A DNA stretch of 64,000 bases. Source: Natronorubrum texcoconense (GTDB lineage: Archaea; Halobacteriota; Halobacteria; Halobacteriales; Natrialbaceae). The stretch spans positions 1,054,001-1,118,000 of the forward strand of contig NZ_FNFE01000001.1 in the NCBI RefSeq assembly GCF_900100335.1, given 5' to 3'. The position numbers and the translations under genes are program-made. The first letter of the stretch is position 1; every line of letters starts with the position of its first letter. Shown piece by piece: positions 44,609 to 53,522 of this stretch. The notes below the pieces were generated by a model. It was not told the DNA's origin, did not search any database, and saw only the letters and a program-made list of their open reading frames with translations.

Positions 44609-44735
44609 GGCGATAGCGTCCTCGAGAAGCGAACTCGGGCGTCACCTGAGCAGTCGTATGTAGCGATCGTGTTGCGTGGGAAGATTTAATCTCGTCTGGC
44701 AAGATAGTTGGCTCGCTGTCACGAGTGACAACACA

Positions 44736-45923
44736 ATGATGCTCACTGACGAACAAGAGATGATCCGCGACTCCGTCCGCGAGTTCATGGACGAGGAGAT
44801 CGCACCCGAGTTGCCCGAAGCCGACCGAGAGCCCCTCTCGAAGGACGACGCGATCAGCTACATGCAGCAGATGGCCGAAATCGACGTCGGCCCCTACGCC
44901 GAGGAGCGCTTCGACGACCCGCTGACGAGTACGATCGTCAGCGAGGAGGTCTCGAGAGTCTGGCCGAGCCTCCAGGTGACGATGGGGATGTCACTGCCCG
45001 TAACGATGTTCGAAATCTTCTCCGAGCGGACGCGAGACGCCTACGCGGAGGAGTACGAGGACGACAGACTCGTCGGCTGTTTCGCCATCACCGAACCGGC
45101 CGGCGGCTCCGATACGAAGGTGCCGAACACCACTGCGAAAAAAGACGGCGACGAGTACGTCATCAACGGCGAGAAGACGTGGGTGTCGAACGCCCCCATC
45201 GCCGACATCGCGCTCGTCGTCGCGTGGGACGACGAGGCCGACCGGCGGGACATGTTCCTCGTCGACCAGAAAACGGCCGGGTTCGATACCCGTCCCCTCG
45301 AGAAACTCGGCTGGAAGGGGTCGCCCACGGGCCAACTGTTCTTCGACGACTGCCGCGTCCCACAGGAGAACAAGCTCTCGCGGGCGGTGATGGAGGCCAT
45401 GAGCGACGGTCGGATGGGCCCGAGCGAGTCCTCGTTCGCCACCGGTGGCGGTGCCGGCGGCAATCCGCTAAACACGATGTTCGCCTCGATGCGCAACGGC
45501 ATGGCCGCTATCTCGGTGGGGATCATGCAGGCGGCCTACGAGGCCGCACTAGAGTACGCGACCGACCGCGAGGTCTTCGGGAAACCGATCGGACAACAGC
45601 AGCTGATTCAGGAGAAGCTGTACGATATCCGTGCAGGTCTCGAGACGGGACGGCTCCTCACCCGCCACACCGCCCAGAAGATCGCCGAGGGCGACGAGGA
45701 GGCGCGGATGCTCTCCTCGCTGTCGAAGGGCTGGGTCTGCGAGAAATCGGTCGAGGTGGCCGACGATGCGATGCAGATCTACGGCGGGAACGGGCTGTCG
45801 ACGGACTATCCCCTCGAGCGCTACTACCGGGACGCCCGCACGATGACGATCCCTGATGGCACGACCGAGATTCAGAAACTCATCGTCGGCTACGAACTGA
45901 CGGATATGCAGGCCTACAAGTAG
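44736..45923 (+). CDS. Acyl-CoA dehydrogenase 3
   Basis: The product has 395 residues from the ATG at 44736 (a second ATG follows immediately). The motifs FAITEPAGGSDTK (about 122-134) and EKTWVSNA are present. The C-terminal end reads YGGNGLSTDYPLERYYRDARTMTIPDGTTEIQK, so the usual catalytic Glu position (EGTxxIQ) is Asp here. It is more like classical short/medium-chain or aryl-CoA dehydrogenases than the tandem pair. It is a monocistronic unit; the 406 bp after it (45924-46329) hold no gene that I can see. Confidence 0.92.
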   Translation: MMLTDEQEMIRDSVREFMDEEIAPELPEADREPLSKDDAISYMQQMAEIDVGPYAEERFDDPLTSTIVSEEVSRVWPSLQVTMGMSLPVTMFEIFSERTRDAYAEEYEDDRLVGCFAITEPAGGSDTKVPNTTAKKDGDEYVINGEKTWVSNAPIADIALVVAWDDEADRRDMFLVDQKTAGFDTRPLEKLGWKGSPTGQLFFDDCRVPQENKLSRAVMEAMSDGRMGPSESSFATGGGAGGNPLNTMFASMRNGMAAISVGIMQAAYEAALEYATDREVFGKPIGQQQLIQEKLYDIRAGLETGRLLTRHTAQKIAEGDEEARMLSSLSKGWVCEKSVEVADDAMQIYGGNGLSTDYPLERYYRDARTMTIPDGTTEIQKLIVGYELTDMQAYK

Positions 45924-46329
45924 TCGGCATTCGGTCCGTTGGTATTCGGTACTGGTGATGGGTGTCCTGACTGACCGACCACCGAGAACCCGTTGCAACG
46001 ATTCGTCTCAGCCGTTGGCTGACGACTCTTTTCGGATGAGGATTACGGTGTCTGTTCCCTTTCATCGTGAAAGCTGACCGCTAGATTTACGCCGTTCTGT
46101 GCATATGTTTGTCGTATGACTTTCCAGTCGTGGGTGGGGCCCGCCCGGGGGAGACGGATGGCCACGTGCGCCCATAGTGGACGCCAGTTCGACGTCTGTA
46201 CGAGTCGCAAACTCGAGGGTCGGCTGTGTACGAACCGCGGACTCGAGGACCGGCGACTCAGAACCGGTGTCGCCAGTCGACGGTGCCACCGCAGATCGGA
46301 TCAGCGCGGCGACGGAGTGACCGCCTGAG

Positions 46330-47793
46330 ATGTCGGACGCAGAGTTCAGCCTGATCGACGAGAAGATCGGGCTGTTCGGCGGTACCTTGCTGATCGTCGG
46401 CAACGTCATCGCGATGACGGCGTTTCTGTTGCCCGCCCACCTCATCGCCGACGACGGACTCGGTCCCGAGGTCGCGGTCGCGATGTTGCTCGTGATCCTC
46501 CCGGTCACGTTCAGCATCCTCAGCACGCTCCAGATCGGCGGAGCCATGCCGGCCGCCGGCGGGAGCTACGTCTACGGCTCGCGGCTGATCGGCCCCTTCT
46601 TCGGCTTCCTGCTGCCGTGGCTCGTCATCCCGTCGATCTGGCTGGGCCAGCTCTATCTCGCCTTCGGCTTCGCCGAGTTCATGCAGTTTTTCCCCACCTT
46701 CGACTGGATTCCGATGTGGGCCCTGATGTACGCCGTCATGATCCCGTTTATCGCCCTCAACATTCTGGGGATACGGCTGGTCACGCAGGTCCAGATCGTG
46801 CTGGTGTCGATCATCATCGGAGGCATGTTGCTCTTCATCGTCCCGGGAACCTTCGAAATCGACACGGCGAACTACTCCGGAATGTTCGAGTCGGGGACCG
46901 GGGCCTTTTTTGTCGCTCTCGTCTCGCTTTCGATCGCGATGCACGGCTTCAACCTCGCGACGGACCTCGGTGAGGAACTCGAGGATCCGGTGACGAACAT
47001 TCCGCGGGTGCTCGGACTGAGCGCCATCATCTCGATCTCGCTGATGACGGCGCTCGTCGTCGTCGCCGTCGGCGTCGTGCCGCTCGACTTCTACGTCGAG
47101 AACCGCGACGCGGGGGTCGCCTACGCCGCCTTCGAGTTCCTGCCGACCGCGGGCGCCTACCTCGTCGCGACCGCGGCCGTCGTCGGCGCGTTTACGTCGC
47201 TCAACACGCTCTATACGGCCTACTCCCGACAGCTGATGCGAGCCGCCCGCGACGAGGCGATTCCGCTGTTCTTCGCGAAACTCCACCCCGAGTACCAGAC
47301 GCCCTACCGCGCGATCCTCCTGCTGGCCGTCCCCGCACTGATCATGGTCCCGCCGATCAGTTCGACGACGCCGGTCTTGATGGCCTCGGTGCTCGCGATG
47401 ACGTCGCTGATCGGAGCGATCATCAGCTCCGTCGCGCTGTGGAATCTGCCCAAGCGATTCGAGCGACGCTACGAGTACTCGATCTACAAGCTGCCGTTGC
47501 CCGTCCTGAAGTTCGTCGCCGTCGCGAGCGCGCTCGTGGCGACCGTTTTCCTGGCCGGCGTCTCACTGGAGCTGGGATGGGTGCTCGGGATCATCCTCGG
47601 TTGGATGGTACTCGCCTATCCGGTCTACAAGTATCGCGTCCGCTCCCTTCGAGCGAAGAAGGGCGTCGACCTCGAGAAGCGGATGAAATCGTTACACGAC
47701 TACGAGGAGGAACGCGCCGAAGCCGGTTCGCGCGCCGGTCGTGAGAACGAGTCCGACTCCGGTCGGGAAGTCGAGACCGATGCCGAAGACTGA
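46330..47793 (+). CDS. APC-family amino acid permease
   Basis: The product has 487 residues with about 12 membrane segments. The first helix GLFGGTLLIVGNVIAMTAFLLPAHLI carries the unwound Gly-rich substrate site of APC transporters. FFVALVSLSIAMHGFNLATDLGEELEDP in helix 6 and the following loop matches the family EExxNP-type motif. A charged cytoplasmic tail (about 440-487) ends the protein. It imports amino acids or polyamines, probably driven by ion gradients. It is followed by an RDD membrane protein after 88 bp, possibly co-transcribed. Confidence 0.9.
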   Translation: MSDAEFSLIDEKIGLFGGTLLIVGNVIAMTAFLLPAHLIADDGLGPEVAVAMLLVILPVTFSILSTLQIGGAMPAAGGSYVYGSRLIGPFFGFLLPWLVIPSIWLGQLYLAFGFAEFMQFFPTFDWIPMWALMYAVMIPFIALNILGIRLVTQVQIVLVSIIIGGMLLFIVPGTFEIDTANYSGMFESGTGAFFVALVSLSIAMHGFNLATDLGEELEDPVTNIPRVLGLSAIISISLMTALVVVAVGVVPLDFYVENRDAGVAYAAFEFLPTAGAYLVATAAVVGAFTSLNTLYTAYSRQLMRAARDEAIPLFFAKLHPEYQTPYRAILLLAVPALIMVPPISSTTPVLMASVLAMTSLIGAIISSVALWNLPKRFERRYEYSIYKLPLPVLKFVAVASALVATVFLAGVSLELGWVLGIILGWMVLAYPVYKYRVRSLRAKKGVDLEKRMKSLHDYEEERAEAGSRAGRENESDSGREVETDAED

Positions 47794-47881
47794 CGACCCC
47801 ACCCTGCGTATCAGCTCGCGTGGACCGTCCGAAACCCACTCTCGGCCGATCAGCCGACCGCTGTCGTGCGGGTGAGCGACG

Positions 47882-48430
47882 ATGAGCGTATTAGACTGGA
47901 TTCCGACGAAACGAGTGCCCGACCCCGACCCCGAGTCGGCGTCGCCAGCGCTGCTCAAGCGTCGCGCGATCGCCACCGTGATCGATCTCGTGATCTGTTA
48001 CGTCCTCATCGAGACCGCGATACTGGCGGTGTTGATGGTCGTGTTCCTCGAGTACTTCCTTGCGAACACGGGTGAAGCGATCGCACTGAGCATCGTCGGA
48101 CTCGTGCCGGTGTATCTACTCTATACGTTCGTCTTCGAGTGGCGGTACGCTCGGACGCCGGGGAAGAAACGAATGGGAATTCTCGTCGTCGACGACGACG
48201 GAAGCCGGCTCTCAGCCCGTAGTGCGGCGATTCGAAACGTACTGCGGTACGTCGATTGGCTCCCCGTCGGCTACGCCCTCGGCTGGCTGTCCGTTCGCAG
48301 ATCTCCACGCGGTCGGCGACTCGGTGATCGGCTCGCCGGGACGCTCGTCGTTCGTCCAGTTACGGAGGCCCAACCGCTGTATTCGACGGATCGAGCTACA
48401 GAAAACGCCGACGAACAGCCCGCTGAGTAG
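47882..48430 (+). CDS. RDD-family membrane protein
   Basis: The product has 182 residues. The family motif appears as LLKRRAIATVIDLVICYVLIE (Arg and two Asp equivalents near the first helix). A second helix pair follows around residues 60-80, then YARTPGKKRMGILVVDDDG and NVLRYVDWLPVGYALGWLS. RDD proteins have three to four helices, and some are Na+/H+ or solute transporters. The function here is unknown. Its stop is 3 bp from the stop of the converging sugar-binding protein gene. Confidence 0.85.
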   Translation: MSVLDWIPTKRVPDPDPESASPALLKRRAIATVIDLVICYVLIETAILAVLMVVFLEYFLANTGEAIALSIVGLVPVYLLYTFVFEWRYARTPGKKRMGILVVDDDGSRLSARSAAIRNVLRYVDWLPVGYALGWLSVRRSPRGRRLGDRLAGTLVVRPVTEAQPLYSTDRATENADEQPAE

Positions 48431-48433
48431 CGG

Positions 48434-49816
48434 TCAGTAGTCCGCCTGCTGATTGACCTGTTCCCACCGATCTTCGTACTGATCGACACCCCACTCGTAG
48501 ACGTCTTCGGCGTCGTTGTCGTCGACGAGCAACCGGTTGACCATCTGGGCCTGAATGTCGAACGTCTGTACGTGAAGGGTCTCAGGACTCGAGACCACCT
48601 CGGGGCTGTCCATTTCGGGAACGAGCTCCTCCATGATGTACTCGTTCTTTGCGAGGAACGCGCCGTCGTGCATCTCGAAGACCTCGGCGCTGCGGTACTC
48701 CTCGTCTTCGATGATATCCTCGTACGGCGGGATAAAGCGCATCGGTTCGACGAGCGAGACGTCGACGTGATGGTCGGCACCGTACATCATCCGTTTGAAG
48801 TCGCCAGCCTCGTCGGGGTTGCTCGAACCCTCGATGATCGGCGTCCCGTTGACGAGTACCCACCCGCGCGTGATCGGATCGGATCCTTCTCGAGCCGGGA
48901 TCAACGCCTGCTCCGTCGCGAGGCCGATCGGCTCCGCGGGGGTCCCGATCGTCGGGCCACAGAGCCACGCGTTGTTCATGAAACACTGGCCGAACCGGCC
49001 GCCGATCCAGTACTCGATGGTTTCCGACCAGTTCAGGCTCGACGGATCGGGCGAATACTCGGACAGTTCCTCGAGCATCTCGAGGACGGGCATGACGTGC
49101 TCTTCGTCGAACCACAGTTCGATGTCGCCGCCGTTTTCTTGCCAGACGTCGCCTCCGGAGTTGTACAGCCAGTTCGAGAAGTCCGACCCCGCTTTCCCAT
49201 CCGGCTGACCCGGGATTCCGAACCCGCGCATCTCTTCGAAGTCGCCGCCGGCTTCGTCGATCGCTTCGGCGTTTGCGAGGAGTTCGTCCCACGTCTCGGG
49301 AACCTCGAGGTCGAGCGCCTCGTAGACGTCCGAGCGGTAGTTGAAACAGCCGCCCACGTAAACGCCGTGGGGGATCGAGTGCGTTTCGTCGTCCCGGTCG
49401 CCGGTCATCGGCTGGAGCGTGTACTTGAACAGTGCGTCGCCCCACTCGTCTTCTAAGTCGTCGACGACGTCGTCGACCTGTCGCGTCAGCCCCTGGTTGA
49501 TCAGGTCACCGATCTCGGAGGTCGTCGCGTGGTAGAACTCGGGTGCATCGCCGGACTGCATCAGCGTCGCGAGTCGTTGTTCTCCGGTTCCCTGGAAGCC
49601 GGTGTACTCGACCTCGATCGGGACGTCCGACTGATCTTCCCAGGCTGGAATGAGTACGTCATCCCAGTGATTCTCCCAGTCATCACCGTCGAAGTCGGTC
49701 AGAACGTGTATTTCGTCGTCGTCGTCACCGCCGCCGAGACACCCCGCAAGGAGTCCAGCCGCACCGACTCCAATTCCTTGTAGTGCTCGCCGCCTGTGAA
49801 TACCATTACCCGGCAT
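48434..49816 (-). CDS. ABC sugar importer, Tat-lipoprotein substrate-binding protein
   Basis: The product has 460 residues. The signal has RRR (8-10) and a lipobox ending LLAGC (Cys26), followed by a GGGDDDD linker: a Tat lipoprotein anchored outside the membrane. The body is a cluster B/D sugar-binding protein (VPIEVEYTGFQGTGEQRLATLMQSGDAPEFY, RGWVLVNGTPI). It captures a carbohydrate and feeds the permease pair. It is the last gene of the importer locus but has its own TATA box, giving it extra expression, as binding proteins need. Confidence 0.9.
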   Translation of the reverse strand: MPGNGIHRRRALQGIGVGAAGLLAGCLGGGDDDDEIHVLTDFDGDDWENHWDDVLIPAWEDQSDVPIEVEYTGFQGTGEQRLATLMQSGDAPEFYHATTSEIGDLINQGLTRQVDDVVDDLEDEWGDALFKYTLQPMTGDRDDETHSIPHGVYVGGCFNYRSDVYEALDLEVPETWDELLANAEAIDEAGGDFEEMRGFGIPGQPDGKAGSDFSNWLYNSGGDVWQENGGDIELWFDEEHVMPVLEMLEELSEYSPDPSSLNWSETIEYWIGGRFGQCFMNNAWLCGPTIGTPAEPIGLATEQALIPAREGSDPITRGWVLVNGTPIIEGSSNPDEAGDFKRMMYGADHHVDVSLVEPMRFIPPYEDIIEDEEYRSAEVFEMHDGAFLAKNEYIMEELVPEMDSPEVVSSPETLHVQTFDIQAQMVNRLLVDDNDAEDVYEWGVDQYEDRWEQVNQQADY

Positions 49817-49828
49817 GTATCGTGTGTG

Positions 49829-49850
49829 TTGTTAACAATCATTATAAAAC
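49829..49850 (-). promoter_or_regulatory. Promoter and palindrome of the binding-protein gene
   Basis: On the minus strand GTTTTATAAT (49841-49850) is a strong TATA box 25 bp before the ATG, predicting a leaderless mRNA. TTGTTAACAA (49830-49839), a perfect 10-bp palindrome, lies between TATA and start, where a repressor would block transcription. Confidence 0.6.
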
Positions 49851-50013
49851 TATCGTTTATTTTACCGCTTCTTTGCCGAGAAGCCGTCGTTACAACCGAA
49901 CGAGACGCGTTTGGATACGGATCAGTACATCGTTCAACCGGTGTTCGGTCGGACACGGCAGCGATCACCGGTACCGAATAACGACGGACCGATCGCGATC
50001 GGCAGGGCTGTGA

Positions 50014-51090
50014 CTACTGGATTCGGAGACCGCTTTTCGGATCGAACGCTTTCATCGCGTCCGTGTCGAACTGCAGGCCGTACTGTTGTTCTCCGCCGCG
50101 GAACCGCGGCGGCGTGACGACGGTGATCCGACCGAGCGGCGTGTCGAAGAGACTGTGGGTCTGATCACCGAGCGTTTCATCGAACACGTGGTCGCCGGTT
50201 ACACCGTCGTTCGGATCCTCGACAACCGTAATGTCCTGCGGTCGAATCCCGATCCGCACGTTCCCACCCGAATACTGCGCGAGTGCGTCCGTCGTCGTGA
50301 TCTGGTGGACGTCGTCGCCGATACTGAGATCGATGGTTCCGTTCTCCCGATTGACGCCCGCGTCGAAAAACTCCATATTCGGTCGTCCGATGAACTCGCC
50401 GACGAACGACGTCTGGGGTTCGTCGTACACCTCCTCCGGCGGACCGACCTGCTCGAGTTCCCCGTCGTTCATGACGGCGATCTGGTCGCTCATCGTCATC
50501 GCCTCCTCCTGATCGTGCGTCACGTACATCGTCGGACAGCCGACCTTGTCGGTCACTTCCGCGAACAGCGGCCGCAGTTCGTGTTTGAGTTTCGCGTCCA
50601 GGTCACTCATCGGCTCGTCGAACAGGAACATCGCAGGCTCTCTGACGATGGATCGTCCCAACGCGACGCGCTGTTGCTGTCCCCCCGAAAGCGAGCTTGG
50701 ATGTTTGTCCAGCTGATCGACGATCTGGAGCATCTCCGCGGATTCGCGCACTCGCTCGTGGCGCTGTTCCTTGCTCATCCCCTCGAGTTTCAGCGGGTAG
50801 GCCATGTTCTCGCGGACGGTCATGTGGGGGTAGAGCGCGATATCTTGGAACAGCAGGGCGATTCCCCGTTGCTGGACCGGGAGATCGGTGACGTCGTGGT
50901 CGCCGAACATGATTTGCCCCGAGGTCGCGCTCTCGAGGCCAGCGACACAGCGTAGCGTCGTCGTTTTCCCGCATCCGGATGGACCGACGAGCGTGATGAA
51001 CTCCCCGTCCTCGATGGTGAGGTTGAAGTCGTCGACGGCGACGAGCGATCCGAACTTCTTCGTGAGGTTCTGAATGTTGATTTCGACCAT
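50014..51090 (-). CDS. ABC sugar importer, ATP-binding protein (MalK/UgpC type)
   Basis: The product has 358 residues. Walker A GPSGCGKTT (36-44), signature LSGGQQQR (134-141), Walker B with DEP (158-160) and a switch His in YVTHDQEEAMT are all present. The C-terminal third is the OB-fold regulatory domain with IGIRPQDITV. It powers the two permeases encoded upstream on the same strand (52 bp gap). The ABC genes run permease-permease-ATPase-binding protein, all leftward. Confidence 0.95.
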   Translation of the reverse strand: MVEINIQNLTKKFGSLVAVDDFNLTIEDGEFITLVGPSGCGKTTTLRCVAGLESATSGQIMFGDHDVTDLPVQQRGIALLFQDIALYPHMTVRENMAYPLKLEGMSKEQRHERVRESAEMLQIVDQLDKHPSSLSGGQQQRVALGRSIVREPAMFLFDEPMSDLDAKLKHELRPLFAEVTDKVGCPTMYVTHDQEEAMTMSDQIAVMNDGELEQVGPPEEVYDEPQTSFVGEFIGRPNMEFFDAGVNRENGTIDLSIGDDVHQITTTDALAQYSGGNVRIGIRPQDITVVEDPNDGVTGDHVFDETLGDQTHSLFDTPLGRITVVTPPRFRGGEQQYGLQFDTDAMKAFDPKSGLRIQ

Positions 51091-51142
51091 GGGTTCGTGT
51101 TGTGTGTGGTGTTGAAGTGGTGTGTGGTTGTCTAGCTGTGCT

Positions 51143-52030
51143 TCAGAGCGCCCGGATCTTGAATCCCTTCAGGAGATACGACTGCAGGAAGAACGCGAAC
51201 AGCAACGCCGGTAGCGAGACGAGCAGGCTGATCGCCATGAACTCGGCCCAGCCGGTCTCCCACGAGGAGGTAAACACGCGGAAGATGCCCGGCGGGAACG
51301 TCGTGGCCTCGTTCGACGGCATCAGGATGTAGGAGATGGTGAAGTCGCCCCACGCGATCGCGAACGCGAACACCGAGTTGGCGATCATCGCCGGCTTGGT
51401 CTGTGGGACGATCACGTCCTTGAACCCCTGCCATCGCGACGCACCGGCGACCCATGCGGACTCCTCCAGCGAGGTCGGTATGGTCTGGATGTACTTCCAC
51501 ATCAGCCAGACTGCAAACGGCATCGACAACGCGCTCAGCGCGATGATCAGTCCGACGTACCTGTTCAGGAGCCCGAGGTAGTCCCAGATGAGATACAGGG
51601 GGATCGCGATCACGATCGGGCTGAACATGTAGCCCACCAGCAGGAAGCGGGCCACCTTGACCTTGTGTTTGTAGTCGAACCGCGCGAGACCGTAGCCGGC
51701 GATCAGCGAGACCACGATAACGGTGATGACGACCCCAGTGGTAACGATGATACTGTTGAGGAGGTATCGACCGACCGTTGGGTTGAAGACGATATCGAAC
51801 TGCTCGACCGTGAACGTCTCCGGGGTCGGCAGGAACGTGATCCCGTCCTGAATACCCTCACGCGTCGTGAACGCGCTCTGGGCCATCCAGTACAGCGGGA
51901 ACGCGAGGATCAGCAGCAACGTTGCCACGCTGCCGTAGAGGCCCGCTCGGTAGATGATGCTGCGGTAGGTGTGTGAGACCCGGAACGTGCGACCGAACGC
52001 CGGCTGGTCGGATTCCTCTTCGGTGCTCAT
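51143..52030 (-). CDS. ABC sugar importer, permease (MalG type)
   Basis: The product has 295 residues with six membrane helices. The first is near residues 30-50, and the EAA loop reads ESAWVAGASRWQGFKDVIVPQTKPAM (about 205-230), which docks onto the ATPase. The start overlaps the stop of the partner permease by 4 bp. A Ser/Glu-rich N-terminus faces the cytoplasm. It is an intact transporter subunit. Confidence 0.93.
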   Translation of the reverse strand: MSTEEESDQPAFGRTFRVSHTYRSIIYRAGLYGSVATLLLILAFPLYWMAQSAFTTREGIQDGITFLPTPETFTVEQFDIVFNPTVGRYLLNSIIVTTGVVITVIVVSLIAGYGLARFDYKHKVKVARFLLVGYMFSPIVIAIPLYLIWDYLGLLNRYVGLIIALSALSMPFAVWLMWKYIQTIPTSLEESAWVAGASRWQGFKDVIVPQTKPAMIANSVFAFAIAWGDFTISYILMPSNEATTFPPGIFRVFTSSWETGWAEFMAISLLVSLPALLFAFFLQSYLLKGFKIRAL

Positions 52031-52974
52031 GTTTCCACCTCCTCGCTCGGATTGGCGTACTTCAGGTAGACCAGCCCGAACGCGAGCAGGAACAGGAACA
52101 TCACGATGGCAATCGCGTTACCCATGCCGTAGGCGCCCAGATCGAACGTCTCCCGGTAGGCGAGGATCGGCATCGTCGTGGTTGCGCTGCCCGGCCCACC
52201 CTGGGTGAGCTGCCAGATGATGTCGTACTTGTTGAACATGAACACCGCGCGGAGGAAGATCACGACCAGTATGGCTCCGTAAATACGCGGAAGCGTGATA
52301 TCCCGGAACATCTCCCACGTCGTCGCCCCACAGACCTTCGCCGCCTCGTAGAAGCGGTCCGGAATCGACTGGAGTTGGGCGAGCGTAAACAGCGTCACGA
52401 ACGCCGAGAACTTCCAGCTACTGATGATGACGACCGTGATCATCGAGAGGCTCGTGTTCCCGAGCAGGTAGTCGTCCCAGAGACCCAGTGAGCTCCCGGC
52501 CGCGTGTAGGACACCGTCGTAGGGATCCAGCATGAACAGGAACATCATCGTGACGATGATCGTCGGAATGAGGTACGACGTGAACACGAGCGTACTCAGG
52601 ATTCGGCTCCCGCGGGAGATCTTGTTCAGGACGAGCGCCATCCAGATACCGACCGTGAGCTGAATGACCGTCGATCCGATCATGAACACGAACCCGCGCC
52701 ACATCGAGCCCCAGAATCGATCGAGCTGGAAGACCTCGATGTAGTTGTCGAATCCGACGAACTCCCACTGTGGGTTCAACAGGGGAACGCTGTGGAGTGA
52801 TGCCAGGATTGCAAAGCCAATCGGGATCAGTGCAACGAGCGTATACAGGGCCACTACTGGCAGAATTGTCAGCCAGCCCCAGAAGTCGTCTGAGGTAATT
52901 TCGAACCTCCCGATCGAAAACCCGTCGTCGTAGAACCGACGAGATCGATCTAGTGGCTCGAGATCGGTTGCCAT
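52027..52974 (-). CDS. ABC sugar importer, permease (MalF type)
   Basis: The product has 315 residues from the ATG at 52972-52974, chosen because a BRE/TATA lies 24 bp upstream; an in-frame ATG at 52989 would fall inside the leader. It has six helices. The EAA motif is YEAAKVCGATTWEMFRDITLPRIYG (about 219-243). The C-terminus carries YRETFDLGAYGMGNAIAIVMF, typical of the family. It is the first gene of the importer operon. Confidence 0.93.
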   Translation of the reverse strand: MATDLEPLDRSRRFYDDGFSIGRFEITSDDFWGWLTILPVVALYTLVALIPIGFAILASLHSVPLLNPQWEFVGFDNYIEVFQLDRFWGSMWRGFVFMIGSTVIQLTVGIWMALVLNKISRGSRILSTLVFTSYLIPTIIVTMMFLFMLDPYDGVLHAAGSSLGLWDDYLLGNTSLSMITVVIISSWKFSAFVTLFTLAQLQSIPDRFYEAAKVCGATTWEMFRDITLPRIYGAILVVIFLRAVFMFNKYDIIWQLTQGGPGSATTTMPILAYRETFDLGAYGMGNAIAIVMFLFLLAFGLVYLKYANPSEEVET

Positions 52975-52997
52975 GCCATCACAATACACAAGGTATA

Positions 52998-53011
52998 TGT
53001 TAACAGTTTCG
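52998..53011 (-). promoter_or_regulatory. BRE/TATA promoter of the ABC importer operon
   Basis: On the minus strand the sequence reads CGAAACTGTTAACA, beginning 24 bp before the start codon. It is almost identical, with the same spacing, to the promoter at 36832-36845. Confidence 0.6.
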
Positions 53012-53269
53012 CTGTTGGCAGGATGAGTAGCCGTTCACAGATTCTTACAAAAGCCACACTATCTCGACCACTATCCGATTTAGTCGAGTATACAGTACCT
53101 TATTCGCCAAGAAGTGTCTAAAAGGCCATTTCCTTCCACAACGAGTCGTTCGAAGTTGGCACGATGATCGGTCGCAGATTACCAAATACAACCGGTTTAC
53201 AGTTCCTCTAGCGGCGCCACTCGAGCGACGGAACCACCTGATGACGAGACGGCAGCTATCTCTGGGGCG

Positions 53270-53317
53270 GGGATACCAGCTATCCCTAGGGCCGAGATAC
53301 CAGTGATACCAGGTATC
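53270..53317. promoter_or_regulatory. Palindrome cluster upstream of the hydroxyacid dehydrogenase
   Basis: GGGATA/TATCCC arms (53270-53275 and 53281-53286) with CCAGC between, and GATACC-A-GGTATC (53305-53317). GATACCAG also occurs three times in direct orientation at 53272, 53296 and 53305. This looks like a multi-site operator shared by the divergent ABC operon and dehydrogenase gene. Nothing else is visible in the gap 52975-53357. Confidence 0.45.
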
Positions 53318-53357
53318 GACACGCACTATTTTACCAGTTCCGGCAGTACGGTAGGCC

Positions 53358-53522
53358 ATGGAACGACGACACGGGCCTCAGTTGCGAAGACGGTGTCAGC
53401 TACTCAGCAAGCGGTCACGGTCGACCGACCATCGACGCGGTCGGCAACAGCGGACGGATACCGCCGGCCGGAACCGGCAGGAACGAGCCGACGGGGCAGG
53501 CTCCCGGACGGTGAGCGTATGA
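53358..53522 (+). CDS. Possible leader peptide overlapping the dehydrogenase start
   Basis: An ATG at 53358 lies 22 bp after the TATA-like CTATTTTACC (53327-53336), the spacing of leaderless haloarchaeal mRNAs. It opens a 54-codon frame whose stop overlaps the dehydrogenase ATG (ATGA). The peptide is Arg-rich and could be a non-functional reading frame used for coupling only. Support is promoter spacing and the overlap, not sequence similarity. Confidence 0.3.
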   Translation: MERRHGPQLRRRCQLLSKRSRSTDHRRGRQQRTDTAGRNRQERADGAGSRTVSV

